A DNA stretch of 64,000 bases, from positions 1-64,000 of the forward strand of contig DATJTJ010000059.1 of NCBI GenBank assembly GCA_035503515.1. Direction: 5' to 3'. How positions within the stretch are numbered: position 1 is the stretch's first letter; each line of letters begins with the position of its first letter. Positions 17,535 to 26,635 of the stretch are shown here, piece after piece. Both the position numbers and the translations under genes were made by a program. Source of the DNA: DAIDKA01 sp035503515. GTDB lineage: Bacteria; Pseudomonadota; Gammaproteobacteria; Steroidobacterales; Steroidobacteraceae. The notes below the pieces were generated by a model. It did no database searches. It had not been told where the DNA came from and saw only the letters and a program-made list of their open reading frames with translations.

Positions 17535-19079
17535 TCAAACCGGCTGCAGGCCGTATTGGTAAATCTTGTTCAGCAGCTCGCGGTTCTTCGGCAGGCCCGC
17601 GCGCATCTCGCCCGTGGTCTGGTCATTTTCCCGCACCAGCCGGGCCGCCGTCGTCGCGGTCTCCTGGGTTTCCTCGGGCACTACTTCGGTCCTGAAGCCC
17701 ATGCCATACAGTACGTACTGATAGCTCGCCGCCGGGAAGACTTCCTCGAGTCGATCCAGTTCGTCGAAGAACCAGGGTGACTGGTACGTCCACAGCGTCA
17801 GCAGGTCGCGCAACCGCCCGGGCACGGATGAGCGCTCGACGTTGTCGCGCCAGAAGGCCGTATCGGTGCGCCGTGTCAGCACGTAGTGCAGCTTCAGGAA
17901 ATCGATGATGCGGCCGAAGCGGTAGGTCGTGACATCATTGAAGCGCCTGGCGACGATGTCCATGACTTCACGGCAGACCGGCATCTGTTCGGCCAGCAGC
18001 TTTGCGGACAGCTCCACCAGCACGATGGAGGAGGATTCCAGAGGTTCGAGAAAGCCGCTGGCAAGGCCGATGGCCACGCAGTTGTGCTTCCAGAACGACT
18101 CACGATGGCCCGCGCGTATCGGAATCTTGCGCACCGGCAGGTCCCGGTGCTGGGTCCCGATATAGCGCAGCAGCGTTTCCCGGGCCTGCTCCTCGGAGCA
18201 GTGCCCGCTCGAGTAGACGTAACCCACGCCGCGGCGCGTCGGCAGACAGATGTCCCAGGTCCAGCCTGCCTCGTGCGCCGTCGCAATGGTATGCGAGGCC
18301 AGCGGCGCATCCGCCGTCCCGAACGGCACCTGCACGGCGAGCGCCGTGTCGCAGAACAGGATGTCGCTGCAGGATCGGAAAGGCACACCGAGCGTCTTGC
18401 CGATCAGCAGCGCCGAAAAACCGCTGCAATCGACGAACAGGTCTGCGCTGATGGCGCCGGCCTGTCGCGTCAGGAGGCTCTCGATGTCACCGCACTCGCG
18501 CTGCCGGACTTCGGTTATGTCCGCGAGCACGTGGCGTACCGCGAGCTTCTCGGTGCAGTGCCTCGCGAGGAAAGGCGCGAACTTTCCGGCATCCAGGTGA
18601 TAGGCGTAATTCGCAGGTCCCCGATACTCCGCGTGGGTGATGGTCTTCGGTGCCAGACCCGCCTCACACAGCCGACCCTGGGGTGTCACGAAATCGCAGA
18701 AACTGCGTCCGCCCGGCCCTCGCAGCCAGTGCGGGACCAGGTTCAGCTGCGAGAAGCCATGCGGCAGCATGAGCGGATGGTAGTAACGGTCGTCTGCGGC
18801 ACCCGTCGCCCAGCCAGCGAATTCCCCGCCCTGCTTGAAGGCGGCGTCGCATTCCCGGAAGAGCGCCGTCTCGGATATGCCCATCCTGGAGAGAGTGGCG
18901 CGAATGGTGGGCCAGGTGCCCTCTCCCACACCGATGATCCGGACGTCCGGCGACTCCACCAGCGTCACCGAGAAACTGCCCGCCTTGATCCGCGCCTGAT
19001 GACGGGCCGCGATGATACCGGCGGTGAGCCACCCTGCCGTGCCACCCCCCACTATGACGACCGACCGGACCGCCCCCAT
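17535..19079 (-). CDS. flavin-dependent tryptophan halogenase-family protein, copy 2
   Basis: About 514 residues from the ATG at 19079, with FAD motif SVVIVGGGTAGWLTAG, GVGEGTWPTIR, AAFKQGGEF with the expected active-site Lys, WTWDICLPTRRGVGYVYS, and GFLEPLESSSIVLVE carrying the conserved Glu. The frame extends to an ATG at 19127, but the FAD motif in relatives starts within about 10 residues of the first Met and a CAGG stretch precedes 19079. It lies between the TonB receptor and sapC in one operon. It is clearly divergent from copy 1 (GEGTWPT against GEATIPP), so the two are not a recent duplication. Substrate unknown. Confidence 0.87.
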   Translation of the reverse strand: MGAVRSVVIVGGGTAGWLTAGIIAARHQARIKAGSFSVTLVESPDVRIIGVGEGTWPTIRATLSRMGISETALFRECDAAFKQGGEFAGWATGAADDRYYHPLMLPHGFSQLNLVPHWLRGPGGRSFCDFVTPQGRLCEAGLAPKTITHAEYRGPANYAYHLDAGKFAPFLARHCTEKLAVRHVLADITEVRQRECGDIESLLTRQAGAISADLFVDCSGFSALLIGKTLGVPFRSCSDILFCDTALAVQVPFGTADAPLASHTIATAHEAGWTWDICLPTRRGVGYVYSSGHCSEEQARETLLRYIGTQHRDLPVRKIPIRAGHRESFWKHNCVAIGLASGFLEPLESSSIVLVELSAKLLAEQMPVCREVMDIVARRFNDVTTYRFGRIIDFLKLHYVLTRRTDTAFWRDNVERSSVPGRLRDLLTLWTYQSPWFFDELDRLEEVFPAASYQYVLYGMGFRTEVVPEETQETATTAARLVRENDQTTGEMRAGLPKNRELLNKIYQYGLQPV

Positions 19080-19177
19080 CGCTGAGCCTGCTTTGCAGTT
19101 GCCGCCTGGCAAGACTATCACGTTCATGAAAAGGGCCGGCCGGCGGCCCGATTCATGATTCGCGTGCTGATGCCAAA

Positions 19178-22132
19178 TCAGAACTTCGCGCGGAACCCCA
19201 TCGTGAAAGATCTACCATAGTCGACGAGGTTCAGGGTTTGATTGGAGAAGCGCCCGTAGCTGTGGTAGGTGGAGTTGTTGAGGTTCAATGCCTCGAAGTA
19301 GCCCGCCAGATTCTTCGTGAACTGGTACTGCGTGCTGAAATCGACCTCGGTCGAGGCCGCCAGGTAGACCGGCTCGTTGCCGAAGGCCCCGCCGCCTTGC
19401 TCCTGGCCCAGGGCCAGCAGCTGGGTCCCCTGCCACTGCACCGTCAAGCGCGCCTGCAGCCCGTGGGCGTCGTAGAAGCCGATGAAATTGGCCGAATTGC
19501 CGACACCCGTCAGCGCGAACTGGTTCGAGGTCAGATTCTCATTGTTGAAGTTCTTGTTGGTATGCACGTAGGTGCCGTTCACCTGCAGTCCGAAGCCCCA
19601 TGCCAGCATCTGCTGCACGGTGAATTCCACACCGTGCACGTCCGCCGACAGAGCATTGGTGTATGTCGTCTCGGCAAATACCAGCGGCTTGCCGGAGGTG
19701 CTCGAGAGTGACAGCCCGGTGACCGGATTCACCGCCGGCGCAGGGTCGGTGATCGGCACGGTGATGTTCTGCACGCTGGAAGTGGGGAAGTTCGTGACGT
19801 GCTTTACGAATCCATCCAGCGAGAGGTAACTGTTACTGCCGTAATACCATTCCGCCCCGAGGTCGAAATTGTCCGACAGGTACGGCAGCAAGCCGGGGTT
19901 GTTGCCGGTCGCGGTCAGGGCATTGACGCGACCACCGTAGGTGGTGTTGGGAATGAGCTGGAAGTTGGGCGGTGCGTCTTCCGTGCGTGAGAAATCGGCC
20001 CGCACCTTCAGCTCCGGTGTTATCAGGAGATTGAAGTCCAACGACGGCAGGAAGTAATGATATGAACTGGTGACCTGGGTCCACGTCTGCGCACCGGTGG
20101 TGAAGATGTAGGCCGTGGGGTCACCCGCCCCTTGCCAGGCCACGGCCGTGAGCGGCGCCGCGATGCCGGCAATGGTCTCGTCAGTCTTCTGGTAGCGCAG
20201 GCCTGCATTGATCACCAGTTTCATGTCCCCGAGCTTCACGTCCTGTTGCGCGGTGACGAATGGCGAGTAGTTCGCACGGTCGACATGCTGCACCGACCCG
20301 GGGCTCAGCGCCTCGGCGGGAATGCCACCGGTGTACGCAGGGTAGCTTCCGGAACTGAAGCCCGCATTGATCGGCTGGTTGATCAGATAGCTCAGTATCG
20401 AGTACGGGTTGTACTTCACGAGGGTCGAGGGCAGGTTGCCCGCGCCACTGTAGCCCGGCAGCCATGGCGAGATGCTAACCTGTGAAAACAGATTCGAAGG
20501 CAGCACCTGACCGACGGTATTGCCGGAGGCCGGACCATATCCGGACCACAGCTGCCAGTAGTTGTTGGTGAAGGTGTCGCTTTCGTGCGTGTTCCACAGA
20601 TCATCGACGAACTGGAAGCCGAAGTTGACCTTGGTGCTGTCGGTCTTCCAGCTGCCCTCCAGCTTCACATTGTTTATCCGATCGCTATTCTGCTGGGACT
20701 GCAGTGGCAGCACATGGGACCCGATGATGAACGGGCTCAGACCGTTGGAGTTCGGCGAAGCGACGGCCGATGATCCCGAGGCAACCGAATTCGGACCGTA
20801 GGCGCTCCAGTACGGCAGCACGTTACTGTTGGGATTGAGAACCAGGCCGCCGGTGTAGTTGTTGGTGCCGTTCCCGAAGCCCACGTCGGCATCGATGTCG
20901 CTGTAGCCGTTATTCGGGTTGTACTGCGACACGGACTGGTCAGCATCGAGCTCGGCCGACCAATTGTCGTTCACGTTCCACTTTACATTGATGCCCGGGG
21001 TATTCGTGACGATGTAATTCTCGGCGACAAACGCATTGAAGTCCGTCGGCCCGGTGTAATTGAAATTGGTTATGGTGCCGTTGCCATCCTGGACCGCGCC
21101 GGGGAACGCTCCAAACCACGTGCTGCGCTGCCAGCGCGCGTCGTGTTCGTTGTCGGAGGAATAGTTGTCGTCCAGCGTCACCAGCACTGCCGCGGTGGGA
21201 TGCCATTGGATGGCGACCCGCCCGTCTCTGCGGCGTGAATCGGTGTTTTCGAGGTACATCGCCATATCCTGCGGGTACCAGCTGGGAACGGCGCTGTTGC
21301 CCGTCGCGCCCGTGCCGACGGTCGCGCAGCCCGAACCGGCAGGATTGACGGCAAACGACGAGCAGGCGAGATGGGTCCCCTTCCAGCCGACGATGTCCTG
21401 GTGATGGCCGGTGATATGGCTGTCCAGGTAGTCGAAGTCGACCAGGATTCCAAATGTGTTGTCCAGGAACGTATCGCTGACCAGCGCGCCGAACCCGGGC
21501 CGGAAGCCCCCGTTCATCTGGTAGTCGTTCTCCTGGCCGAAGACCTGGGCATGGGCGCCGGGGTTATCGAGCGGATTCGGGAATGTGACGTTGATGGTCG
21601 CCGCGACGGTCCCCGTGGACAGGGCCATGTCCGGCGTCTTCAGCACCTCCACTTCACTGACGTAGACCGAGCTGAAGTCAGAAAAGTTGAACGTCTGGCC
21701 ATTGCCCGAAGCGATCGGCCGCCCCTCGAGCAGGACCTCGTTGAATGAGCCGCCGAAGCCGCGGACATTGATGCCCTGAGTCATGCCCGTGGCGGTGGGC
21801 GCACCGGCGGCGCTCGAATAATTGAGGCTGCCGCGGTTGACCGTTACGCCCGGGATGCGGGCGATGGCGTCGCCGATATTGGCATCGGGAAACTGGCCGA
21901 TGTCCTCCGAGGAGATCGCATCGACGACACCGATGGCGTTCTGCTTGATGTCCATGGCCCGCTGCAGCGAGGCACGGATACCGGTGACGACCACCTCCTG
22001 CAGCTGATCGCCGGACTGTGACGTGTCGGAGGCAGGCGGCGCAGTCTGCGCCAGAAGCGGAGTACACATTGCGGCGGTCGATACACCCAGCACGCCGCGT
22101 ACCACTCCACTGATCTGACTATTACGGCTCAT
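19178..22132 (-). CDS. TonB-dependent outer-membrane receptor (xylan/xylo-oligosaccharide uptake)
   Basis: A 984-residue protein: signal peptide ending near residue 29 (TPLLAQ), a TonB-box-like EVVVTG, a plug domain (ISSEDIGQFPDANIGDAIARIPGVTV, INVRGFGGSFNEVLLEGRPI, VEVLKTPDMALSTGTVAATINV) and a long beta-barrel ending in the aromatic GRSFTMGFRAKF. It belongs to the Xanthomonadales/Caulobacterales group that imports glycans. The operator at 22275 places it in the xylose regulon, so the likely ligand is a xylan oligosaccharide. It is the first gene of the operon with halogenase copy 2, sapC and the cupin gene. There is no N-terminal signalling extension, so it is not a FecA-type transducer. 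Confidence 0.93.
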   Translation of the reverse strand: MSRNSQISGVVRGVLGVSTAAMCTPLLAQTAPPASDTSQSGDQLQEVVVTGIRASLQRAMDIKQNAIGVVDAISSEDIGQFPDANIGDAIARIPGVTVNRGSLNYSSAAGAPTATGMTQGINVRGFGGSFNEVLLEGRPIASGNGQTFNFSDFSSVYVSEVEVLKTPDMALSTGTVAATINVTFPNPLDNPGAHAQVFGQENDYQMNGGFRPGFGALVSDTFLDNTFGILVDFDYLDSHITGHHQDIVGWKGTHLACSSFAVNPAGSGCATVGTGATGNSAVPSWYPQDMAMYLENTDSRRRDGRVAIQWHPTAAVLVTLDDNYSSDNEHDARWQRSTWFGAFPGAVQDGNGTITNFNYTGPTDFNAFVAENYIVTNTPGINVKWNVNDNWSAELDADQSVSQYNPNNGYSDIDADVGFGNGTNNYTGGLVLNPNSNVLPYWSAYGPNSVASGSSAVASPNSNGLSPFIIGSHVLPLQSQQNSDRINNVKLEGSWKTDSTKVNFGFQFVDDLWNTHESDTFTNNYWQLWSGYGPASGNTVGQVLPSNLFSQVSISPWLPGYSGAGNLPSTLVKYNPYSILSYLINQPINAGFSSGSYPAYTGGIPAEALSPGSVQHVDRANYSPFVTAQQDVKLGDMKLVINAGLRYQKTDETIAGIAAPLTAVAWQGAGDPTAYIFTTGAQTWTQVTSSYHYFLPSLDFNLLITPELKVRADFSRTEDAPPNFQLIPNTTYGGRVNALTATGNNPGLLPYLSDNFDLGAEWYYGSNSYLSLDGFVKHVTNFPTSSVQNITVPITDPAPAVNPVTGLSLSSTSGKPLVFAETTYTNALSADVHGVEFTVQQMLAWGFGLQVNGTYVHTNKNFNNENLTSNQFALTGVGNSANFIGFYDAHGLQARLTVQWQGTQLLALGQEQGGGAFGNEPVYLAASTEVDFSTQYQFTKNLAGYFEALNLNNSTYHSYGRFSNQTLNLVDYGRSFTMGFRAKF

Positions 22133-22274
22133 TAGCGATCTCCCCCAAGTCCGATTCTGTAGTTAAGGACCACCCGCGGGCATCCGTCCGGAGACGAGGC
22201 CAGGCCTTGAGCACAACAGCATGCGCGGCCCCCCTTCGGTGCTCCCGAAACCGAGTAGCTCCCCAATATCCAAA

Positions 22275-22290
22275 ATGGTAGCGCTACCTT
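22275..22290. promoter_or_regulatory. LacI-family (XylR-type) operator, copy 3
   Basis: ATGGTAGCGCTACCTT keeps the full core GGTAGCGCTACC, which is a perfect 12-bp palindrome. It lies about 4-19 bp downstream of the predicted start of the TonB-receptor transcript, a position suited to blocking elongation or clearance. Confidence 0.87.
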
Positions 22291-22300
22291 CTTGGGCGCG

Positions 22301-22330
22301 AGTATAGACACGGTTGCAAAGTCAAAGCAA
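22301..22330 (-). promoter_or_regulatory. predicted promoter of the TonB-receptor operon
   Basis: On the minus strand TTGCTT (22330-22325), an 18-bp spacer and TATACT (22306-22301). The good -10 and the operator immediately downstream support it. The leader would be about 160 nt long. Confidence 0.55.
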
Positions 22331-22545
22331 CTGCCTTCTGCAATGCCGGCCTTTTTTGACAATTCAACTGTTCGGATGGCGCGGAACGATCGACGCGCGG
22401 GAACAGCGCACCCATCGCAATGCAATGTATTCCAGCTCGCGGATCCGGGTCGTCGGCGCCGCGGCAGCCGCGCGTCCGGATGCTGCGCGCGCGCGCCGGG
22501 GCCGGGCGCGCTGCGGGACTCACCGCAACGCCCGCAGCCCGCAAA

Positions 22546-22561
22546 ATGGTAGCGCTCTCAA
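22546..22561. promoter_or_regulatory. LacI-family (XylR-type) operator, copy 4 (degenerate right half)
   Basis: ATGGTAGCGCTCTCAA retains the left half-site and GCGCT centre, with changes in the right half. It lies 107 bp upstream of the GH3 gene at 22668. The promoter it serves is not obvious; a weak TAGCCT about 15 bp downstream could be the -10. Confidence 0.72.
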
Positions 22562-22667
22562 GTTGATGCGTGTAGCCTTAGGCCGGCGCTGGCGCGGCCG
22601 GTAGGGCCGTTGCCGCGCACGGCGACAAGAGCAACATGCAGCGCTGATACCGCAGGAGGGGGGAACA

Positions 22668-25055
22668 ATGACGGACGGACCTTGCGGTTCGCGCAGCGGC
22701 CGGCGGTCGATGGCCGCCGCGCTGGCAGTCGGCTGCATGCTGGGAGCGATTTGCGCCAGTTCTGCGGCCGCGCAGAGCGTACCGCTCTATCGCAACGCCG
22801 CGGCCCCCATCGATCAGCGCGTGGAGGACCTGCTCGGGCGGATGACCCAGGCGGAGAAAATCGCCCAGATCACCTGTATCTGGGATCGCAAGAAGCTGCT
22901 GCTCGATGCTTCCGGCAACTTCGACGCGGCCAAGGCGCGGAGCAGTTTCCCCGATGGCATCGGGCAGGTGGCCCGACCGAGCGATCTCAACGGCAGCGGC
23001 GGTGACCCGCTGCAGCAGCCGTTCCGGAACGCCCGGGAGACGGTGACTCTGGTCAACGCCATTCAGCACTACGCCGTCGAGCACACCCGTCTGGGAATTC
23101 CGGTGCTGTTCCATGAAGAAGGCCTGCATGGCTATGCCGCCCGCGATGCCACCAGTTTTCCGCAGGCCATTGCACTGGCCAGTTCCTGGGACCCGGAACT
23201 GTTGACCCGGGTCTTCAGCGTCGCCGGGCGTGAAATCCGTGCGCGCGGTGTGCAGATGGTGCTCGCCCCCGTGGTCGACGTTGCGCGCGACCCGCGCTGG
23301 GGCCGCATCGAGGAAACCTACGGTGAGGACCCCTACCTGGTGAGCCAGATGGGCATCGCCGCGGTCCGCGGCTTTCAGGGCGACACGCTGCCGCTGGGCC
23401 CGGGCAAGGTGTTCGCGACCCTCAAGCACATGACCGGCCATGGGCAGCCGGAAAGCGGCACCAACGTGGGCCCCGCGCCCATCGCCGAGCGCACGCTGCG
23501 GCAGATGTTCTTGCCGCCGTTCGCCGCCGCGATCCAGCAGGCGCATGCGCTCAACGTGATGGCCTCCTACAACGAAATCGATGGCCTGCCGTCGCATGCC
23601 AACTACTGGCTGCTGCATGACGTCCTGCGGGGCGAAATGGGCTTCACCGGCGCGGTCGTCAGTGACTACTACGGCATCGAACAGCTGGAGCAGCTGCACC
23701 ACGTGGTCCCCGACCTCATGCATGCGGCAGCCCGCGCCCTGCACGCCGGCGTCGACTTCGATCTGCCGGACGGCGAGGCCTATGCAAAGCTGCCCGAGGC
23801 GCTCGCGGCCGGCCTGGTGACGCAGGCGCAGATCGACGCTGCGGTCCGGCGCATGCTGCGGCTGAAGATGCTGGCGGGACTGTTCGAGAATCCCTACGCC
23901 GACGCGGCGCAGGCCAGCTCGATCACCGGTAACGCGGAGGCCCGGATGCTCGCCGCGCAGGCCGCCGGCCGGACCACGGTACTGCTGAAGAACGATGGCA
24001 TGCTGCCGCTCAAGTCCGGAGCGGTCGGAACGCTCGCCGTCATCGGTCCGAATGCCGATACCGTGCAGTTGGGCGGCTATTCGAACGTCCCCGCCCATGC
24101 TGTCACGTTGCTGCAGGGCCTGCGCACCCTGGTGGGCGACCGGATGCGCATCGTCACCGCCGAGGGCGTGCGGATCACGGACTCGGGCGACTGGTACACG
24201 GACGAGGTGCGCCTGGCGAACCGGGCGCAGAACCTGCAGCGCATCGCGCAGGCGGTGACCGTCGCGAAATCCGCCGACGCGATCGTGCTCGCCATCGGCA
24301 CCAACCCGGCGATCAGCCGCGAGGGCTGGGCCGACAACCACCTTGGAGATCGCGACACGCTCGATCTTTTGGGCGAGCAGCCGGAACTGGCACAGGCACT
24401 TCTTGCACTCGGCAAGCCCGTGGCGGTGGTGCTCATCAATGGTCCGCCGCTCTCGGTGCCGCTGCTGGCGGACAGGGCCAATGCGATTCTCGAGGCCTGG
24501 TACCCGGGCCAGGAGGGGGGCACGGCCCTCGCCGGTATCCTCCTCGGCGATACCAACCCGGGCGGCAAGCTGCCGGTGACCTTCCCGCGCTCGGTAGGCC
24601 AGCTGCCGATGGTCTACAACCAGAAGCCGAGCGCGCACCGTGGCTATGAGTTCAGCTCCAGGGAGCCGCTGTTCCCCTTCGGCTTCGGGCTTTCGTACAC
24701 CACTTTTGCGATCGGCGTCCCGCAGCTTTCCTCACCCAGGATCCGCGCGGGAGAGTCCGTGCAGGTTGCGGTGGACGTGCGCAATACCGGCAGGCTCGCC
24801 GGTGATGAGGTCGTCCAGTTGTATGTGCACGAGACCGTGAGCTCGGTGACCCAGCCGGTCAAGTCGCTCAAGGCATTCCGGCGCGTGACGCTCGCGCCCG
24901 GCGCGGTCACCACGGTGCGCTTTACGCTGGACCGCAGCGCCCTGGCGCTGCGCGATGAGCACATGCAGGAAGTCGTGGAGCCGGGGACCTTCGAGATCAT
25001 GGCGGGCAACAGTTCGGCAAACCTGCAGACCACCCGACTCGAGGTCACACCCTAG
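22668..25055 (+). CDS. exported GH3 beta-glucosidase/beta-xylosidase
   Basis: A 795-residue GH3 enzyme: signal peptide of about 36 residues ending near SSAAAQS, N-terminal barrel (IPVLFHEEGLHGY, PRWGRIEETYGEDPYLVSQMG, KHMTGHGQPESGTNVGP; nucleophile Asp in AVVSDYYGIEQL), a C-terminal sandwich (TTVLLKNDGMLPL, LAVIGPNADTVQLGGYS, WYPGQEGGTALAGILLGDTNPGGKLPVTFPRS) and a fibronectin-III-like end domain. It lacks the PA14 insert of the other GH3 enzyme here, so the two are not redundant copies. Likely periplasmic cleavage of beta-linked xylo- or gluco-oligosaccharides. The GH1 gene follows 95 bp downstream and is probably cotranscribed. Confidence 0.9.
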   Translation: MTDGPCGSRSGRRSMAAALAVGCMLGAICASSAAAQSVPLYRNAAAPIDQRVEDLLGRMTQAEKIAQITCIWDRKKLLLDASGNFDAAKARSSFPDGIGQVARPSDLNGSGGDPLQQPFRNARETVTLVNAIQHYAVEHTRLGIPVLFHEEGLHGYAARDATSFPQAIALASSWDPELLTRVFSVAGREIRARGVQMVLAPVVDVARDPRWGRIEETYGEDPYLVSQMGIAAVRGFQGDTLPLGPGKVFATLKHMTGHGQPESGTNVGPAPIAERTLRQMFLPPFAAAIQQAHALNVMASYNEIDGLPSHANYWLLHDVLRGEMGFTGAVVSDYYGIEQLEQLHHVVPDLMHAAARALHAGVDFDLPDGEAYAKLPEALAAGLVTQAQIDAAVRRMLRLKMLAGLFENPYADAAQASSITGNAEARMLAAQAAGRTTVLLKNDGMLPLKSGAVGTLAVIGPNADTVQLGGYSNVPAHAVTLLQGLRTLVGDRMRIVTAEGVRITDSGDWYTDEVRLANRAQNLQRIAQAVTVAKSADAIVLAIGTNPAISREGWADNHLGDRDTLDLLGEQPELAQALLALGKPVAVVLINGPPLSVPLLADRANAILEAWYPGQEGGTALAGILLGDTNPGGKLPVTFPRSVGQLPMVYNQKPSAHRGYEFSSREPLFPFGFGLSYTTFAIGVPQLSSPRIRAGESVQVAVDVRNTGRLAGDEVVQLYVHETVSSVTQPVKSLKAFRRVTLAPGAVTTVRFTLDRSALALRDEHMQEVVEPGTFEIMAGNSSANLQTTRLEVTP

Positions 25056-25069
25056 TGCACGCGAAGCTT

Positions 25070-25133
25070 TGCGGATGCCGGCGGCAGCGATACTGCCCCC
25101 CCACGCCAGGCGCGCCCGTCGCCGGCGTCCGCA
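25070..25133. repeat. inverted repeat between the GH3 and GH1 genes
   Basis: TGCGGATGCCGGCG (25070-25083) pairs with CGCCGGCGTCCGCA (25120-25133), a 14-bp stem with one G-T pair and a 36-nt loop. There is no U-tract, so it is not a standard terminator. It may act on mRNA stability or set a different level of the GH1 gene. Confidence 0.5.
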
Positions 25134-25150
25134 GTTCATAACGAGAGATC

Positions 25151-26635
25151 ATGGCCATGAACCGTCGCAGCCTGCTGCAGTCGGCGCTCGCCCTAAGCGC
25201 CCTGCCCCTGGAACCGCTGATGAGCCCTGCGGGCGCGGCCACTGCAGCTGCCGCCGCGGCGCCTGCGGTGCCCGATGCCGGCCGCTTTCCCGAAGGGTTC
25301 CTGTGGGGCGCCGCCACGGCCGCCTACCAGGTCGAGGGGGCCTGGCAGGAGGACGGCAAGGGGGAGTCCATCTGGGACCGCTTCAGCCACACGGCCGGAC
25401 ACATCAGGAACGGGGACACCGGGGATGTCGCCTGCGACAGCTACCACCGCTATGCGGATGACATCGCGCTGCTGAAGCAGCTGAACCTGAAGACCTACCG
25501 GTACTCGATTTCGTGGCCCCGCATCCAGCCCACCGGCCGCGGCCCGGTCAATCAGCGCGGGCTGGACCACTACCGGCGCATGACCGACCAACTGCTGCAG
25601 GCCGGCATCCGCCCGATGCCCACGCTCTACCACTGGGACCTGCCGCAGGCGCTGGAGGATGCCGGGGGCTGGCCCAATCGCGACACCGCGGCGCGCTTCG
25701 CCGACTACGCGGCCCTCGTCGGGCGCGGCCTCGGGGACCGCATCGGACAATGGGCGCTGTTCAACGAGCCGAAGACTTTCACCGCCGTCGGCTACTGGAA
25801 CGGCCGGCATGCACCCGGGCGCCAGGACTGGCCGGCCTTCCTCAAGGCCACGCACACCGTCAATCTCGCGCAGGGCATGGCGTTCCACGCGCTCAAGGCC
25901 CTCAATGGCCGGCTGCAATTGGGTAGCGCGTTCGATGTCGCTCCCATGTTCCCGGCCAGCGCCTCCTACGAGGATGTCGCCGCGGCCGAACGCTGGCATC
26001 GCTTCCAGAACCTGTGGTTCATCATCCCTGCCCTGCGCGGCCACTATCCCGAAGGCGTACTGCCGCCCGAAAAGCAGGCCGCGGCGCTCGGCTATCGCGA
26101 CGGCGATGAGCGGATCATGCGTGCGCCGCTGGACTTCATGGGGCTCAATTACTACTCGCCCTGGCTGGTGAAGCATTCCACCGCACCAGACAGCGCGCCC
26201 GATCTCGACACCAGCGGCCAGTGGGCCACTGCGCCCGGCCATTCATCGAAGACCGATATCGGCTGGGACATCTTTCCGCAGGGCTTCCATGAGATCCTGA
26301 TCCGCATGCGACGCGAGATCGGACCCATGCCGATCGAAATCACCGAAAACGGTGCCGCCTACAACACGGGGCCGGATTCCCAGGGAAGGATCCATGACTC
26401 CGCGCGGATCGCCTACCTGCGCAGTCACCTCCAGGCCCTGTCGCGGGCCATCCGCGACGGGGTTCCGGTGCGCGCCTACCACTGCTGGGCACTGCTGGAC
26501 AATTTCGAATGGGCCGAAGGCTATTCACAGCGTTTCGGGCTCACGTACGTCGACTTCGATCATGGACAGCGCCGCACCATCAAGGATTCCGGGCATTGGT
26601 TCGCCGCCGTCGCCGCGGCCAACCGGGTCAGCTAG
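25151..26635 (+). CDS. GH1 beta-glucosidase with Tat-like signal
   Basis: A 494-residue family 1 glycoside hydrolase. The barrel begins FPEGFLWGAATAAYQVEGAW; the acid/base Glu is in WALFNEPKTF and the nucleophile Glu in EITENGAAYN, with the C-terminal WALLDNFEWAEGY motif. All catalytic residues are present. The N-terminus MAMNRRSLLQSALALSAL resembles a twin-arginine signal (NRRSLLQ), followed by an Ala-rich stretch to about residue 36; most bacterial GH1 enzymes are cytosolic, so export is notable. It would split cellobiose-like or xylobiose-like disaccharides. The 3' end overlaps the convergent GH67 gene by 4 bp. Confidence 0.9.
   Translation: MAMNRRSLLQSALALSALPLEPLMSPAGAATAAAAAAPAVPDAGRFPEGFLWGAATAAYQVEGAWQEDGKGESIWDRFSHTAGHIRNGDTGDVACDSYHRYADDIALLKQLNLKTYRYSISWPRIQPTGRGPVNQRGLDHYRRMTDQLLQAGIRPMPTLYHWDLPQALEDAGGWPNRDTAARFADYAALVGRGLGDRIGQWALFNEPKTFTAVGYWNGRHAPGRQDWPAFLKATHTVNLAQGMAFHALKALNGRLQLGSAFDVAPMFPASASYEDVAAAERWHRFQNLWFIIPALRGHYPEGVLPPEKQAAALGYRDGDERIMRAPLDFMGLNYYSPWLVKHSTAPDSAPDLDTSGQWATAPGHSSKTDIGWDIFPQGFHEILIRMRREIGPMPIEITENGAAYNTGPDSQGRIHDSARIAYLRSHLQALSRAIRDGVPVRAYHCWALLDNFEWAEGYSQRFGLTYVDFDHGQRRTIKDSGHWFAAVAAANRVS

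Larger units (their letters stand above)
22133..22667. other. divergent control region between TonB-receptor operon and GH3 gene
   Basis: This 535-bp non-coding region holds one predicted minus-strand promoter and two LacI-type operators, one facing each transcription unit (22275 and 22546). Between them (about 22335-22540) is GC-rich sequence in which I see no gene and no further clear signal. Confidence 0.7.

Noticed and set aside
14271..22132. Natural-product (halogenated metabolite) gene cluster
   Set aside because: Two halogenase-family genes are present, but there is no NRPS, PKS, prenyltransferase, flavin reductase or export gene; the operators and neighbours tie them to sugar uptake.
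22578..24638. Minus-strand open frame of about 690 codons
   Set aside because: It is antisense to the GH3 gene at 22668, with low-complexity composition and no motif.
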